DNA from: Cavia porcellus
Lineage: Eukaryota; Chordata; Mammalia; Rodentia; Caviidae
Length of the DNA stretch: 64,000 nucleotides
Direction: 5' to 3'
NCBI RefSeq assembly: GCF_034190915.1
Contig: NW_026947484.1
Coordinates: 212,114,657-212,178,656, forward strand
In this document: piece after piece, positions 32,180 through 44,517 of the stretch
Position numbering within the stretch: position 1 is the first letter of the stretch
Layout of the letters: every line of letters starts with the position of its first letter
Translations under genes and position numbers: made by a program
Notes under the pieces: generated by a model
Told to the model about the DNA's origin: nothing
Database searches by the model: none
What the model saw: the letters and a program-made list of their open reading frames with translations, nothing else

Positions 32180-32706
32180 ATGTCTTCCCAATCTAAACTT
32201 GCTTATTTGCAGGATAACTAGCTTGTTTGTGCGCTTCATTATTGCTGTTATGTTTGTGTTATGCCAAAGTACCTGTAACGCCGCCTACTGTTCTGTATGC
32301 ATTTTCCCCCCTCTGGATGACCTAATTGATATGTTAATCAATGCTCTCCTCTGTAAAGAACTGTGAATCCCTGGAAACTTAACCTAATTGATATGTTAAC
32401 CATTGTTGCCCTCTACAAATAACAGATGTAGTGCTAGAATAAGCTGACAAAGGATTGTTAATTACTGCTAGACCTCTGTTCTCTGCTAAGGAAAACTAAG
32501 GTCTTTCTCATTAGCAGATTTCCTGATCCACGCCATAACCCCTTACTTTGAAAACTGTGATATGTACGTAAAATAAAGGCTGCAAGTATGGGGGAGCGAC
32601 ACACAGGTTTTGCACCTCCAACTGCACTGTGTTACTGGGCCCAGGATAAAATAAATCAGCGCTGCTTTTTAAAATACGTTTTTGCCTCATTTTTTGACCT
32701 GGAGTT
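32180..32706 (+). repeat. ERV1-like 5' LTR
   Basis: Poly(A) signals AATAAA occur at 32572-32577 and 32650-32655. Directly after the LTR, TGGGGGCTCGT at 32707-32717 matches the first 11 bases of a proline-tRNA primer-binding site, the hallmark of gamma-type endogenous retroviruses; the following bases are changed. No gag, pol or env is recognisable. The left boundary is uncertain. Confidence 0.55.
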
Positions 32707-32734
32707 TGGGGGCTCGTTTGTGGCTTACAAGAGT

Positions 32735-33060
32735 TTGCATGATGACTTGCTTGTTTGCAGGATGTGCCTTCCCCAGAGGGAGTTTGCCTAATCTAAATTT
32801 GCTTGTTAGCACAACCCTTACCTGAACCTTGCTCTTCCCAAGAAATGTAACCACTGTGTTCCTGTTCTGTAGTGCACTGCAGCAAAAACGCCCCCTGCAT
32901 TGTGAGACCAGCAGATGTTTGCGGTTTTACAGGATAAAACTCTGCCCTTTAGCTGTTAGGCGTGCAGTCTTCCATACTGGCTACTGGAGGCTGCGTTGCC
33001 AGGCCTGTGCTTTAATAAATGATTTTTTCTTTCCAAGTTATTTTCTCTGGCTCCTTCATA
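32735..33060 (+). repeat. Second, related LTR fragment
   Basis: AATCTAAATTTGCTTGTTAGC near 32792 parallels AATCTAAACTTGCTTATTTGC near 32191 in the preceding LTR. An AATAAA follows at about 33015. With no internal region between, this is a rearranged or recombined provirus remnant. Confidence 0.45.
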
Positions 33061-34090
33061 CCTTGGGAAATGGACCACCACAGTGAGAAGCCAGTGTGCC
33101 ACCCCAGCTGCCTACCTCCCAGGGGATTGCCCTTTGTGTTTGTAAATGCTCTGAGTCTCATGAGATGAAAATCTCTCTGAAATGAGATGGTTTCGTCATT
33201 CATCTTTTAGTATGAAGTAGCTTCTCCAATTCTTTCCCAAGGGAGCCTTTGCTGAGTTGGACACAGGAGATGACTCAGAAGCCTCCCTGTCGTTCCATTT
33301 TTATGAAGCCCTGACCCTGCGCCCCAGATAAGGCCTGTATTGAAATGTTCCATGGAATGTTTTCAACCAGGTGATAATGAGACCTTTGTCCCGTCTCCTC
33401 TGGGGAGCCCTCTCCGCCTAGGCCAGCCCACAGTCACTTGGCCCTTCTTTGAGCTTCCAGAGCATTGACCTTCAACCTTTTGTGTGCCATGGACCTCTTT
33501 ACAGAACATTCTCAAATATATAAGCTTAAAAAAAAAAAAAAAAACAAAAATGGACTTAAAAGGAATGAGTCACATTAAAATACAGGCATCAAAATACCTT
33601 AAAAAATCAATGGTTTAGAAGTATATGTGCTTCTTAATTAATACAGTAAGATCCAGCAGCAGATCTGATCACTGTACTTTCAAAGCAATGATAATCAAAT
33701 GCTTCGAGACATCTATAACAGTTGTGATACCAGATATTTGTAATTTCTGCTACTGATGTAGTCACAGCTTCTATTATCACAGCTTTTTGCCCAATTCATA
33801 GTTGAAGGACATATCAAATTTCAATGTGAGGTTCAGTTTCCTGGGCCCCTGAACAGAGTCTGGCTGGGAAAGGTGGGCCCCCCCCTCCCCCAGGGTAGGA
33901 ACCTTTGTTTCTAAGCTCCCCGACCGAGCTGGGTAAGCAGGAGTTCTCAGCATTTGTTGACAATCTTCCTGCAACTGAACCTAATGAAGTTCTGTGAGTG
34001 CCAGTATTTTAAGGCTGTGAGATTTTTATTACCTACCCTGAAATGGAACCTTTTGGTTAGGACTCAGCACATCTGTCATTTTCAGAGTGG

Positions 34091-34104
34091 CCACTAGATG
34101 GCAG
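34091..34104 (+). promoter_or_regulatory. CTCF-like motif
   Basis: CCACTAGATGGCAG matches the core CTCF consensus. It lies in unique-looking DNA about 5.8 kb past the MCFD2 poly(A) site. Confidence 0.5.
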
Positions 34105-35702
34105 TAGTGCCCCAGAGACTGTCCTCTCCCAGGTCTTGCTATGTCATCCAAAGGTTACTAATTTTTTTTTTGACGTGTCACTTCTATTTCACTCCTCGAA
34201 AATTCAGGCTCGCTTCCTTCCTCCATCTGTCCCCACCCCTCCGCCTCCACTGTGCTTCCAAGGATTTCATAACCGCATTCACTTTTTCCTGCAATAGAGA
34301 GGCTGTGCCGAGCAGCACGGCGGAAGAGCGTGGGCAGGTAGGTAGCCCGTCCAAGGTCACATACAAAACGATCTGCCATGTCTGTGTGGAGACCACAATT
34401 TCTTGCCAAAGCCACCGAGTACCTGCTACATATCAAACTCTGTGCTGTGCTTCAGGTACAAGGATACACTGTCCCTGTCACAGATGTGTGGCCCTCTCCT
34501 AAGAGTGGAGACAGCAGGTTGTGGGCTTTGGGGGAAAGGCTTAGACTGGCTGCTCACTCGAGTGGAAACGCAGTCTGTGGCAGGCACCACGACCGCGGCG
34601 CAGCTACCTTGTGTATTTGGATGAGAGGTGAAGGTGACAAGCAGTGTGACTCAGCAGCTGCAGGGCAAGAAAGGGACCATCAGTTCCAAATGTCCTCTGG
34701 ACGAAGGGGCCTGTCAGATTGCCAGTAGGGAATTTTTTAAAATTCAAAAATATGTATAACTAATCATCCTAGAAAGAAGGGGACCTCAAACTAGCCCCCA
34801 AACTTATTTATATGTATTCTTCTTGGATGAACCAGAAAGGGTGAGAGCCCTTATATATAGATGCTGGTGAGATCACTGAGACTGGCAGGGACATAAAACC
34901 CTTCCATGTGGGGCCCAGGGCTTTGTTTACTTCAAGTGAGAACCAAAGCTTTAACCTTCATATCCAAGAGGCAGGCAGGTGACATCCATGTCCTATTCAC
35001 GTCCTATTCATGTCCCGCAGAGCAGTGGAGCCAATCCCAAAACCCGCTTTCCCCTCCACGCTGCCCTCTGCCTTTACCTGGGCAAGAGATGGCAGAGCTG
35101 TCAGCCACAGGAAAAACACAGCACAACACACTACACATGCAGAGATGGCACAAGAAGGCTGTTGAAAATGGACAAAATAAAAACGCCTGTAGTGGACTAC
35201 TTTCCCCCGAGTAGCTCTTTGCCCAAACCATGGAAGCCAGGACCAGGAAGGGGGAGGGAAGGTGTTAGGACCGGAAATCTGGTGCCTGTGCCAGCGGATG
35301 GGTCAGTGCTTTTCACCGCTGTGCTCCTGGGTCATCTTTCACGCACGCAAATGCTGCCCCCATGGCCAGCCTGGTGCCTGTGATCCTAGGACAGTTCAGA
35401 TTTTCTCTCCTGAGGCCCAGTGTCCAAGAAACAAGACCAGGTGTGTGGGGTGCATAGAGGAGCAGCACAGGACTCTATAGGACACCCTTGGATTTGGAAA
35501 GCCAGGAAGGTTGAGAAAGCCAGACCCCCAAGGAGGGACTGGAGGGCCCGGTCGGGCTTGGCTTGTGGTCTTTCCATTGGAACACGCAGCTATAAGGTGT
35601 GATTCCAGCAAGCCCTCCACGGTCAGCACTGAGAAACCCTCCTGCCAGCACTGTGCTCCTCTCTCCACACCGCGCAGAAGGGAGAAGACTGCCGTATCAG
35701 AA

Positions 35703-35950
35703 GCCAGGCCTGGGGGTGCGTGCCTATAATCCCAGCTCTTACATGCGTGTGCATGTGCATATGTGTGAACGTGTGTGTGGGCATGTGTGTGGACGTGTTT
35801 GTTTAAGTGTGCCGAAAAAGAAGGATCACAAGCTCGAGCCCAGCCTGGGGAACTTAGTGAGTTGCCATGTCACAATTTTAAAAACTTGTTTTAAAGACCT
35901 GGGGCTATAGCTTAGCATTTGCAGGGTTTATTCCCCAGTATCACAAAACA
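35703..35950 (+). repeat. B1-dID dimeric SINE interrupted by a GT-rich tract
   Basis: The B1 start (AGGCCTGGGGGTGCGTGCC, ATAATCCCAGCTC) breaks into TG-rich repeats at about 35743-35810 and resumes at ATCACAAGCTCGAGCCCAGC. The ID half follows (GGGGCTATAGCTTAGC, GGGTTTATTCC). Confidence 0.8.
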
Positions 35951-36119
35951 GCACAACATTTTATCAGTCCTTTAGCAATACAAGCACCAAAGAGAAATCA
36001 ACAGGGTTTACATACTTTTGAGCCTGAGGAACACAGGGATTCTGCTGGTGCTGCAGAATTCACGGGTGAACTTGTGTTGAAGGCCTGCAAGGTGGCCCTG
36101 TATGAATGGAGATGAGAGT

Positions 36120-36240
36120 CTCAGACGTGAGATCCGAGCTCCACACAGAGGTTTACTAGGTCCCTGGCCTCTGGGAGCCTCAGTTGTCTCCTCTGCAAAG
36201 CGGGCTTAACTTGCTGCCCATTTATGGGACGAAGTGGGAA
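36120..36240 (+). repeat. MIR SINE
   Basis: GAGATCCGAGCTCCAC, GGGAGCCTCAGTTGTCTCC and TCTGCAAAGCGGGCTTAAC follow the MIR order (the CTCAGTTTCCTC / TGTAAAATGGG core). Confidence 0.65.
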
Positions 36241-37189
36241 GTGCACAGGCCAGAGCCCGCAACAGGCGTGGATGGCTGATCGGGGTGGGATTTCAAAGGG
36301 CTCTGCTGCGAGGCTTGTTGTCACTCAGTCAAGTCTGCTGGATCTCTGAGGACAGCAGTGAAGATGGCTGAGACCCAACCTCTGCCTTGAGGAATATTTA
36401 ATGAGCTGCTGGGAGCCGAGAGATATGGAAATGTATATATGCCCGGCTGTATCATATTTCATGGCTTCTAAAATGTACTATCTCGAGTTTAACATCTTTG
36501 AATTTGTCAACACTTTTCTTTTGTTGGAGGTTAATAAAACGACCATGTGGTTTACACTCAATGAAGCCTTAGATTCGGTGAAGAACATTTGAAGGAAGAC
36601 ACCTCAGACAGTGTGATCATACAGTCATCCGCGTTCCATCAGAGCCCAAAGGCTCAGATGTCCACAACCAGAATTCTGACACAGGTGACCCAGAGTGCTT
36701 TTATCCCTTGGGATGTATCTGCTTCTTCACTGTGTATGGGAAATGGCAGTGGGAGGGGCTTTGATTGGACCCATCATCCTGGTGGGTGTGAGCTGGGTGG
36801 TACATCAATTTCAGGGCACACATAGGTCCTCATCTGTAATGCAAGTCTTGGACTTTTGAGATCAGAGGAGATGGTAGGTCCAGGTAGCTGGAATGCTGGT
36901 CCTCAGAGAAACTCCACCCCAGAGGTTCTTCAAGGTAGGTCTGCAGCCCGCCATGATTCAGCCAACCTTGTCCCTTTCTGGTGCAAGGGGATCCTTTGCT
37001 TAGTGGGTAGCCTTGCAGGCAGGAGCTTAGGAAGTGATCTTTACCCGGACCCTGGAGACTGAGTCTGCACCTGATACTCCTCATCCAGTAGGGTGCTGAA
37101 GCAGCTCTGGCTGGTTATTGGGAAACCAGCCATAGGGCAAGTATTCACACCAGAGCGACTGGCAAATTCTGCAAATCAGGGCTTCCTCC

Positions 37190-37266
37190 CTGCTCTCCCC
37201 TCTCTCCCTCTCTTCCTCCTCCTTTCTTTTCTCCCTTCCTTCCTTTCTTCCTTCCTTCCTTTCTTC
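37190..37266 (+). repeat. Pyrimidine-rich (CCTT)n tract
   Basis: Continuous C/T sequence with CTTC and CCTT units; low complexity. Confidence 0.95.
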
Positions 37267-37614
37267 GGTCAGTGTACACAGTAATGATTATGGTTTGCCC
37301 TTGTTTGGATGACCTTGAGGTTATTCGTGAAAACACTCTGAACCCCCATCTTTCCATCCAAAAGGAAATAATTCCATTTCTCCCCTCCTAGATGTGGAAT
37401 AAATCACGGAGTGTGAAGAAGCTCATGCCAGGTTCTATGTGTTTGCTGTTGATCCTTGTGCTCCCCAGGTTCCCAAAATGCTATTTTCTTGGGAGCTTGC
37501 CAGGGTGAGAATGAAATGTAATGAATGTTTCCTGATGCAGTTCCAATCTCCATGTGGATAATCTGCATTTACCAGCAACGCTGCTAGTCACTTTTGTGTA
37601 AGCTGATACAGTGT

Positions 37615-37745
37615 AAGCAGCTCTATGTAACACGGCAATAACCTCACACAGCAGATGCGTACTCTGCTGTTTTCAGCTCAGGAAGCCAAGACCATGGCAG
37701 TAAGTGACTTGCTCACAGTAAGGTCGTGACATTTAAGTGAGGCAG
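37615..37745 (+). repeat. MIR-like SINE fragment
   Basis: CAGCTCAGGAAGCCAAGACC, AAGTGACTTGCTCACAGTAA and GGTCGTGACATTTAAGTG match the 3' half of MIR. Confidence 0.6.
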
Positions 37746-38740
37746 GAACAAGACTTTTACTGCCCCCGCCTGTTCCCTCTCAAGAGAGTAGAGGCCTGGA
37801 TTGGTGGGTGGTGTTAAACCAAATTCCCAAAACCAACAAGGTTCCAAACCAAAGCTTATTCATCTGGGAAAATTAAACACCCACAAGGGAAGCATTGAGG
37901 TCAGTGACGAGCATGAGGGGTCTTGCAGGAGGATGTCAGGATGGCCGGGCAACTGGGATCGCTTACCTAAGCACATGAAGGGCAGTGCCGGCCGGCTGGG
38001 ACTGGCCCCAGCCTCACTGGGCAGAGCTGTTTTCTCGGAACGCAGCCTTGACTGTGCATGCTGGTGGCCTCCTCAGTGACTCTGCAGGCTGCACACAGCA
38101 TCTCTTTCTGGGTCCTTTGGCTGCCCCTCGTGCCCAGGTTCCTCCAAAACAAACACCGAATTCTTGAGAGCCAAGACCTTCATCCACCCTGGGTGCAAAT
38201 GCAAATGGCGATTTAGTCTTTGGTTTCTTCAAGTATGAACTTTATTGCCCAAGCTGCTTATTGACATGTGAGCTGATTAAAAGGAAGGGAAAAACCTCTC
38301 CCAACTCAGACCACGCACCAGCCCTTTCCCCAAAGCTGGAATGCGGTTGAGATTCAGCAGCAGTTTGGCTGTGGCTGAAGAAAGCTAGTGTGAGCCCAAC
38401 CCATCCGCCCATTAAGAAGGTGATACAGGCCCCAGCCTATAGCGCCAAGGAGGACGAAGTCCTCTCTTCAGACGGAAAGTTGATGCTCTCAGCCTTGGAC
38501 TTTGCTAAAAGGTAGAACTGGCCATTGCCTTCCCTTCCCAAGATGTGGGCGCCATTAAAGACTGCATTTGCCACTACAACTCCAAATCCTTACACCCCCC
38601 AACTTTTTATACCCCCTAGCATCCCATGAGACAAGCCTGGTGAAGACCCTCTCAACCAGAAACAACTCGTAATTGAGATATTTATGATTTATCCAGACTT
38701 TGAAATATTTAACTCAGTTCATACAAAAATGTTTGTTGAA

Positions 38741-38890
38741 GAGGCTGAGCATGTATCTCTACTACACAGCACATGCCTAGTGTAAACAAGGCCCTGGGTT
38801 TGATCCCCAGTGCAGCAAAAACAAAATGAAAAAAAATTTTGTTAAAGCTGGGTATGGTGGCGCACACCTGGCATCCCAGCCACAGGGAAG
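38741..38890 (+). repeat. ID-type SINE followed by a truncated B1
   Basis: ID at 38741-38838 (GCACATGCCTAGTGTAAAC, CTGGGTTTGATCCCCAG, A-rich tail). Then the first 50 bases of a B1 at 38841-38890 (GCTGGGTATGGTGGCGCAC). Confidence 0.85.
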
Positions 38891-40374
38891 AGCAAACGGC
38901 ATCTTCCAAGACTGTCAGTGCTGAACACCAAGCACTCCTGAGAACCAGAGGACACACAGTTCGTGAGGACTCTGGCCTGATCTGAGAGACAAAAGGAAAA
39001 ACCCTTACCCTGAGTGAGAGTGTGAGGCTTTGCAGGCTACTGAAACAGACTTTATATCACAGCTCACCACTGCTCTGACAGCTGTGTCACAGAGGCCGAG
39101 GGCAGGGCCTGGTTCACTGTCTCATCCCAGTGCTGGTGCTCATCACAGGACTCAGATGGTCTACACACATCTGTAAGTGGAATTAATAGGGACCTTGGTG
39201 TGGGGGGCTTAATGCCCTCAGAGCAACACAAAGGCCATATGCACTTGGGACAGTAGCCGTGAGAGGCCTCCAGCACATTGGCTGCTGTAAGGACGATTAA
39301 GACCAGGGCATGGAGCCCAGCCAGGACACAAGTGGAGGAGAAAGGAAGGTACCAGAAAGAAGTTGAGGCCCAAAACTGGTTTGCTGGGCCAATGGTCTCA
39401 CCTCAGTGGAGCCAAGCTGAGAGCAATGAATAGAAAGCAAATCCCCAAGGTCGCTCCTGGGTCTCGGGGCTTGGATCAAGTCTTTGTGATCTCCCCAGAA
39501 CACCACATCCTGCACCCTGGGGTGTCTATTGCCCATGTTGGGGGGTGAAGCTCAGCAGCTTGGGCTGAAGGAGTGCCCTGTTTCTGGTCACTTACCAGTC
39601 TGCATGTGTTAGAGCTTGCTCTCTGATTGATTGATGGGGGATAGGAAGGGCTTTTTCTCTGTCACTACTGGCTGTGGGTAGAATCACCTGGGAGCTTTGA
39701 GGACTCCCAGAATGCAGGATTCACCCCTCCTATCACATCAGAACCTCTCATGGGGCAGCCCAGGCCCGAGGTCTTCTGCCTTTCTGCAGTCGCTGCTTTG
39801 GTTGCTCCCAATGAGCAGCCAGTGTCTACCTGAACCCAGACCATCCCTGCTCCAGCCATCCACTTCGAACTTTCCTGGGGCTTAATAGGCTGTCTAACCC
39901 ATGCCAGCTATGGTGACCACCCCTCTGCCCAGGGCAGTAGAGGCTGCCTCTGCCTTGGGAGTGATAACCATGGTCACCAGCCAGCCCCTGCTGGTTTCTC
40001 ACAAGTGCAATTTATGAGACAAAAACTTCTCTCTTCATGAAAATGTCCCACACTCTTGTCACAAGGGTAATTGAATCTTTTAGCTTCTGTGTCACAGTCA
40101 TTATCAACTTCATGAGCTCAGTGCTAGTGCCCCCAGGGATTTAAGTCATGGTCCCAGTCAAAGACTGTAAGACGGATGTTCAAGCCAGATGACTCAGCCA
40201 AACCTCCAGGGTTCCTGTGTCCCCTTCTAGGCCCGGCTGAATCCCAGCGGGTAACAGAGAAGAAAGAGTTGGAAATGAACCAGCTTTCCGCATCCTCCTG
40301 GGGAGGAGGCTGTATGCTTTGTATGTCTTGGGGTCAAGCCCTTTTCCTGGGACTGGAGGACATAGGTGTCTCGA

Positions 40375-40530
40375 CCTTAGACCTGGAGTCAGAACCTGAC
40401 TCTGGCTGCTTCCTACCTGTGGGACCCTGGGCACGTTACCCAACTTCTCTGAACATTACTTGCTCACCTGTAAATAAGGAACCGTGACTCTTCCTCATAG
40501 TGAGAGTGAGCGTGTAGGTGACTGACAGGT
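40375..40530 (+). repeat. MIR SINE
   Basis: CTGGAGTCAGAACCTGACTC, GGGCACGTTACCCAACTTC, CTCACCTGTAAATAAGG and CCTCATAGTGAG lie in MIR order; nearly full length. Confidence 0.8.
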
Positions 40531-41096
40531 GATAGAAGCTGCTGGGAGTTGCCAGCACCTCCCAGGCACTTTGTCCCATGAAGCCATATTTTAAGCAGCA
40601 GAGGGAACATTTATTTTTTAGGACTGATGAACTGACTCTTTGAAAAGCATTTGCAGGTTCTGTGAAGCCGGCACTGGTGGGGGGGTGTGAGTGGGAGGGG
40701 GTGCACTCTCATTGGCTGCTGGAGCTGGGGGAGTTTCATTGGCGCATTTTTTTCCTGGAGAGCAGTGATGCATTCTGTGCCAAGAGATTTTAAAAACAGC
40801 CCCGGTGCCTCCACTTTAGCCCAGTCATGCTCCTGTAGCTGAGCTGCAGGAAGCTCGGTCAAGGTGCACACAGTGATGTTCATTCATGCACAGCTTTCAA
40901 TGCAAACAGGACAGATGAGCTCATGTCTCCAGCAGGGCGCGCATCTAACTCTGACATGGCTTCTGCAGAGACACGGCTCAGAGCAAAGGCGCGGGACCAG
41001 CAGCCTGTAGGTCTCAACCATGCAAATCTGGAAGCTTGTGATAGGTTTTTGAGCTAAAAAATCACAGGTTCCACAAAAAACAAAACAAAACATAAA

Positions 41097-41244
41097 ACCA
41101 GGCCTGGTGGCACACTTCTGTAATCCCAGCACTTGGGAGGCTGAGGCAGGCAGATTGCTGCAAGTTTGAGAGCATCCTGGGCTACAAAGTGAGCCCAAGG
41201 CCAGCCCGAACCACATAGTGAGACCCTGTCTCAAAAAAACATAA
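41097..41244 (+). repeat. B1-type SINE with duplicated module
   Basis: CCAGGCCTGGTGGCACAC, GGGAGGCTGAGGCAGGCAG, GAGCCCAAGGCCAGCCCG and GAGACCCTGTCTCAAAAAAA. A CA repeat follows the tail. Confidence 0.93.
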
Positions 41245-41248
41245 AAAG

Positions 41249-41276
41249 ACACACACACACACACACACACACACAA
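41249..41276 (+). repeat. (AC)n microsatellite
   Basis: About 13 AC units grown from the B1 tail. Confidence 0.95.
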
Positions 41277-41363
41277 ACCACAGGCTCCAAGCACCAAATA
41301 GAGGAATGTACAGTGACATTTCCTCCTCCTCGTTCTCTTCCTCCTCCTTTCTTTTTCTTCTTA

Positions 41364-41492
41364 TTTGTTTACAGGGTAGTTTGGGTGGGCCTTTAGCTCA
41401 CTGTATAGTCCAGGCTGCTCTCGAACTCAGTGATTCTCCTGCTGCAGGCTCCTGAGGGCTGGAATTATGGTTGTGCACTACCATGCCCAGTT
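41364..41492 (-). repeat. B1-type SINE, diverged
   Basis: ACAGGGTAGTTTGGGTGGGC, GTATAGTCCAGGCTGC, CTGAGGGCTGGAATTATGG and ACTACCATGCCCAG. Confidence 0.85.
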
Positions 41493-41509
41493 GAAATTTC
41501 ATACTTTTT

Positions 41510-41790
41510 TATTTTAAAGATAGTAAAACACAACAAAACAAGATAGAACAAAGCCGGTCAAGGCCATGCAGTAAAATAGGGACAGATCTTCAGAGCAGGA
41601 TACCAGGATAACAGTAATAGCTACCATAGTATATCTCGTTATCTTCACAATAGTTGTCCATTCAATTAGGTATAGCAAAATCAAACCAAAAATAGAACAC
41701 TATAAAAATAATCAGAAAAGAATGTTGAATAGAGCAAACAATCAAAACAAAGCAAAACAGTGAGAACAATATTGGCCTTCAAAGACAAGA
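41510..41790 (+). repeat. Dispersed relative of the AT-rich 147-bp repeat
   Basis: AATAGCTACCATAGTATATC, TCGTTATCTTCACAATAG and TTGTCCATTCAATTAGGTAT align in order with the units at 22098-22825 (AATGGCTACCATAATATAT, TTTGTTATCTTTGAAATAG, TGTCCATGCCATCAGATAT). Both copies have A-rich linkers with TCAAAACAAA blocks. This is one or two units only. Confidence 0.8.
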
Positions 41791-44517
41791 CAGAAGGAAA
41801 TCCCCATATTTGCTATATTGCATACTGTCACCCTCTTAAGAGATACTCAGAACTCTGGTCCCAGGTCAAAATAATCAACCCAAAAATACAAGCATCTAGT
41901 TGCTTTATGCACCTTAGTTGCTATCAACTGTGGTTGACCTTAAAACCACCCAGTTGCTAACTGGGGGGTGGGGCAGGGCAGGGCACAGGTTGTTTGATTC
42001 TCAGCCTGGGCTCCGGTGGGCTCAAGGGAGACACTGATTTCTTCTGTGGCTCAGGCCACTAACCAGGAAAGCTGGTTCGTTGCTTTCTTGGTCCGTCCCC
42101 TAAGTTCCAGCATGGCTGATTCTCAGGAGATGCTGATTTGTTCCCTCCCTCGAGATTACATATTTGTAAGAATGTATATATGCCCATATTTGGGCAGAAA
42201 ATGTTCTGGAAGTGTTCTGAGGCTCTTTTCCCTGGCTTAAAACACATCCTCAGTTCCTTAAGCCTCTTAAGCCAGCTGCAGAGGGCCCTGGGGTGGTACT
42301 CAAACACCCAAAACCAACCAGGGGAGAAACAAGCACTTTAATGGCAGTGCCTCCCCTCCACAGAGCACCATATCATTGGATCTGAACACAGAATACCTCC
42401 TGCCTCAGTTTATCCAGGACAGGGGATTTATCCCAGTAAGCAAAGGGATTCAGGCTTCCACAGAAGCAAGAAGAGCCAAGGTGACACCAGCTCTTTACCC
42501 TAGCTGTACAGCAGACAGAAGCAACCAGGTGAGCTCCCGAGAAGGCCACTGCCTTCAGGATTCATCAGGTCCGTAGGAGCACCTTTCTGTGCCACCACTG
42601 TGCCGAGTGGGCAGAGGTCCCCATTGCATGTCACGCTCTTCAGGGGACCAGACAAACCATCCTCCACATGAGCAGCTGGGAGGAAGAGAGGAAAGTGACC
42701 CCAAGGGCTCTTTAGGCACGGCTTTGTTCCACGCAGCTGTCTTCTGGCCCACAGAGGGAAGAGGGGGACCTTGGGGACCCCACTTCTCACACTCACTGGC
42801 CAGGAGGACCAGTGGGGAGGGACTGGAATCTTAGTCCCAGTTCCTATTTTCCGTGCCTCATTCCGAAGACGAGTCTGTAAGTCGGAGGGAGGGGGCAAGG
42901 CATGCTGTCTGCTCCAGGCTCCAAAGTTTCCACGGCTGTAACAAGCTAATTGTTGGAGTGACCCAGCCCCAAACCTCCTCTGGCACTGCTAAGGGATGAT
43001 TCTAGCCTGCAGCCGATGCCTGCTCAGCGCTGTGTCTTGCAGATGCAGTTTGTGATTGCAGGGCAGTATTTCTACCCCAACCGGTTAGGAAACAGTAACC
43101 TCCAGGTACCAGCTGCCTGCGTGCCCTTGGGTGGGGCCCAAGCATGGCTCATATCCCCAGCATGAGATGGGAAAGTGTCTGCAAGGATTGTCACACAGTG
43201 CAGGTGACTCACTGCCTGTGACTCACAAGCCTGTGGGTCCTGAGGTCCTGCTGCAAGGGCAAATGTCTCATTGTCCCTTCACATCCTGGGGGAGGAGGCT
43301 TCCCCCAGCCCAGCTTCCACTCTGCAACCCATTGAGAGCAGCTCATTCATTTAGGAGGGGAGCAGAGGGTCGCAGAGAAACACACCAGTCTGCGAAATGG
43401 GTGATGTCAGGAATGTTTCATAAACAGATTTACGGAGCATATATTTCAACTCGGCCCTCCATCCAGGCATGCAGAACAGGGATGCTTTCCCCAAATCCAA
43501 CTTCCTGGCTTCTCTTCAGGAATCTGTGATTATGCAAAGTGAGATTAGAGGGTTGGGGATGAGGAATATTTTGTGGGGAGCAGAAATTTCCAGTTACAAG
43601 GTCGAAAAGAAGGTCTAAGACTGAGGGGGCCACATTTGACACAGTGGAATTGCTAAGCCACTGAGGTCATCTTTGTCCCTCCGGGTCTTTCTCATCTTTC
43701 TCCTCCCCTAGCCTCGGGCTCAGGGCTGGAGATCATAGCCAGGTTCCTGTGGTCCACGTGGGAGGCAGATCCCCTCCCCATGTGCCTGGGAGATTTGCTT
43801 TGAACCCTGAGATTCCTTCCCTGCTTCGAGGGTTTCTCTCAGTCTCCTGGGAACCTGAGAAGATGCTGCAGGTCAGGGAGGCCAGGGTGCTGGGGAATGG
43901 GGTGGAGCTGAATTTTACATGTGGCTACACCTATAGAGGAGTCTTAAAACCCATACGTTCTGGTGGTGGGACTGGAGAGGGAGTTGGCCACTGGGGGGCT
44001 TGTTTGGAGATGTTGGTATATTTTAGAGCGGGCTTCAACATTCTGGTAAGCAGCCACCATGGTTCTGGGCAAGGCTGACTGGCATGCTGATCATTCCTCG
44101 ACCTGGGCTCTAGCCTAAGGGTATGTGGACCTGTGTTACCCTCTGCCATGCCATCTACACAGCAGCCTGGGATGGTTGCTTGCAGGGGTGGTGCCATGCA
44201 GTCACATTGGTATTCTGAGACTGTGGCCTTTGGGGTAAAGTCAAGACCTGCTCATGAGCCTTCTCTCTGGGCTTCATATGGCTGAGGATGTATCTAATGG
44301 TGCTTTGACTGACACCTGGAGGCACAGGAGGAAAATTCTGGGAGATTTCTGGGGTGCATGGAGGGAGGTGAAAGATGCAGTAATATATGGTACCACCCTC
44401 ACTCCAGGGACCACAGCTCTCAGCCAACTGATCCTGAGGGGAACAGTGACACTTGTTAGCATAGTGGGTGGTGTGCTGTGTGCTGGGTAGGTTCAGTGTA
44501 TCAAGCATGGTTTTTAT

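Larger units (their letters stand above)
28271..44517. other. Intergenic DNA downstream of MCFD2, first part: no gene seen
   Basis: SINEs, MIRs and LTRs listed separately fill part of this stretch. Unique-looking gaps at 28858-29296, 30600-32175, 33061-35700, 35951-36119, 36241-37190, 37746-38740, 38891-40374 and 41791-44517 show no recognisable exon, RNA gene or processed pseudogene. In human, the next gene in this direction is SOCS5, far beyond this range. Confidence 0.6.

Noticed and set aside
32829..33086. Open frame of 85 codons as a retroviral gene remnant
   Set aside because: It lies within LTR-like sequence and has no gag, pol or env resemblance.
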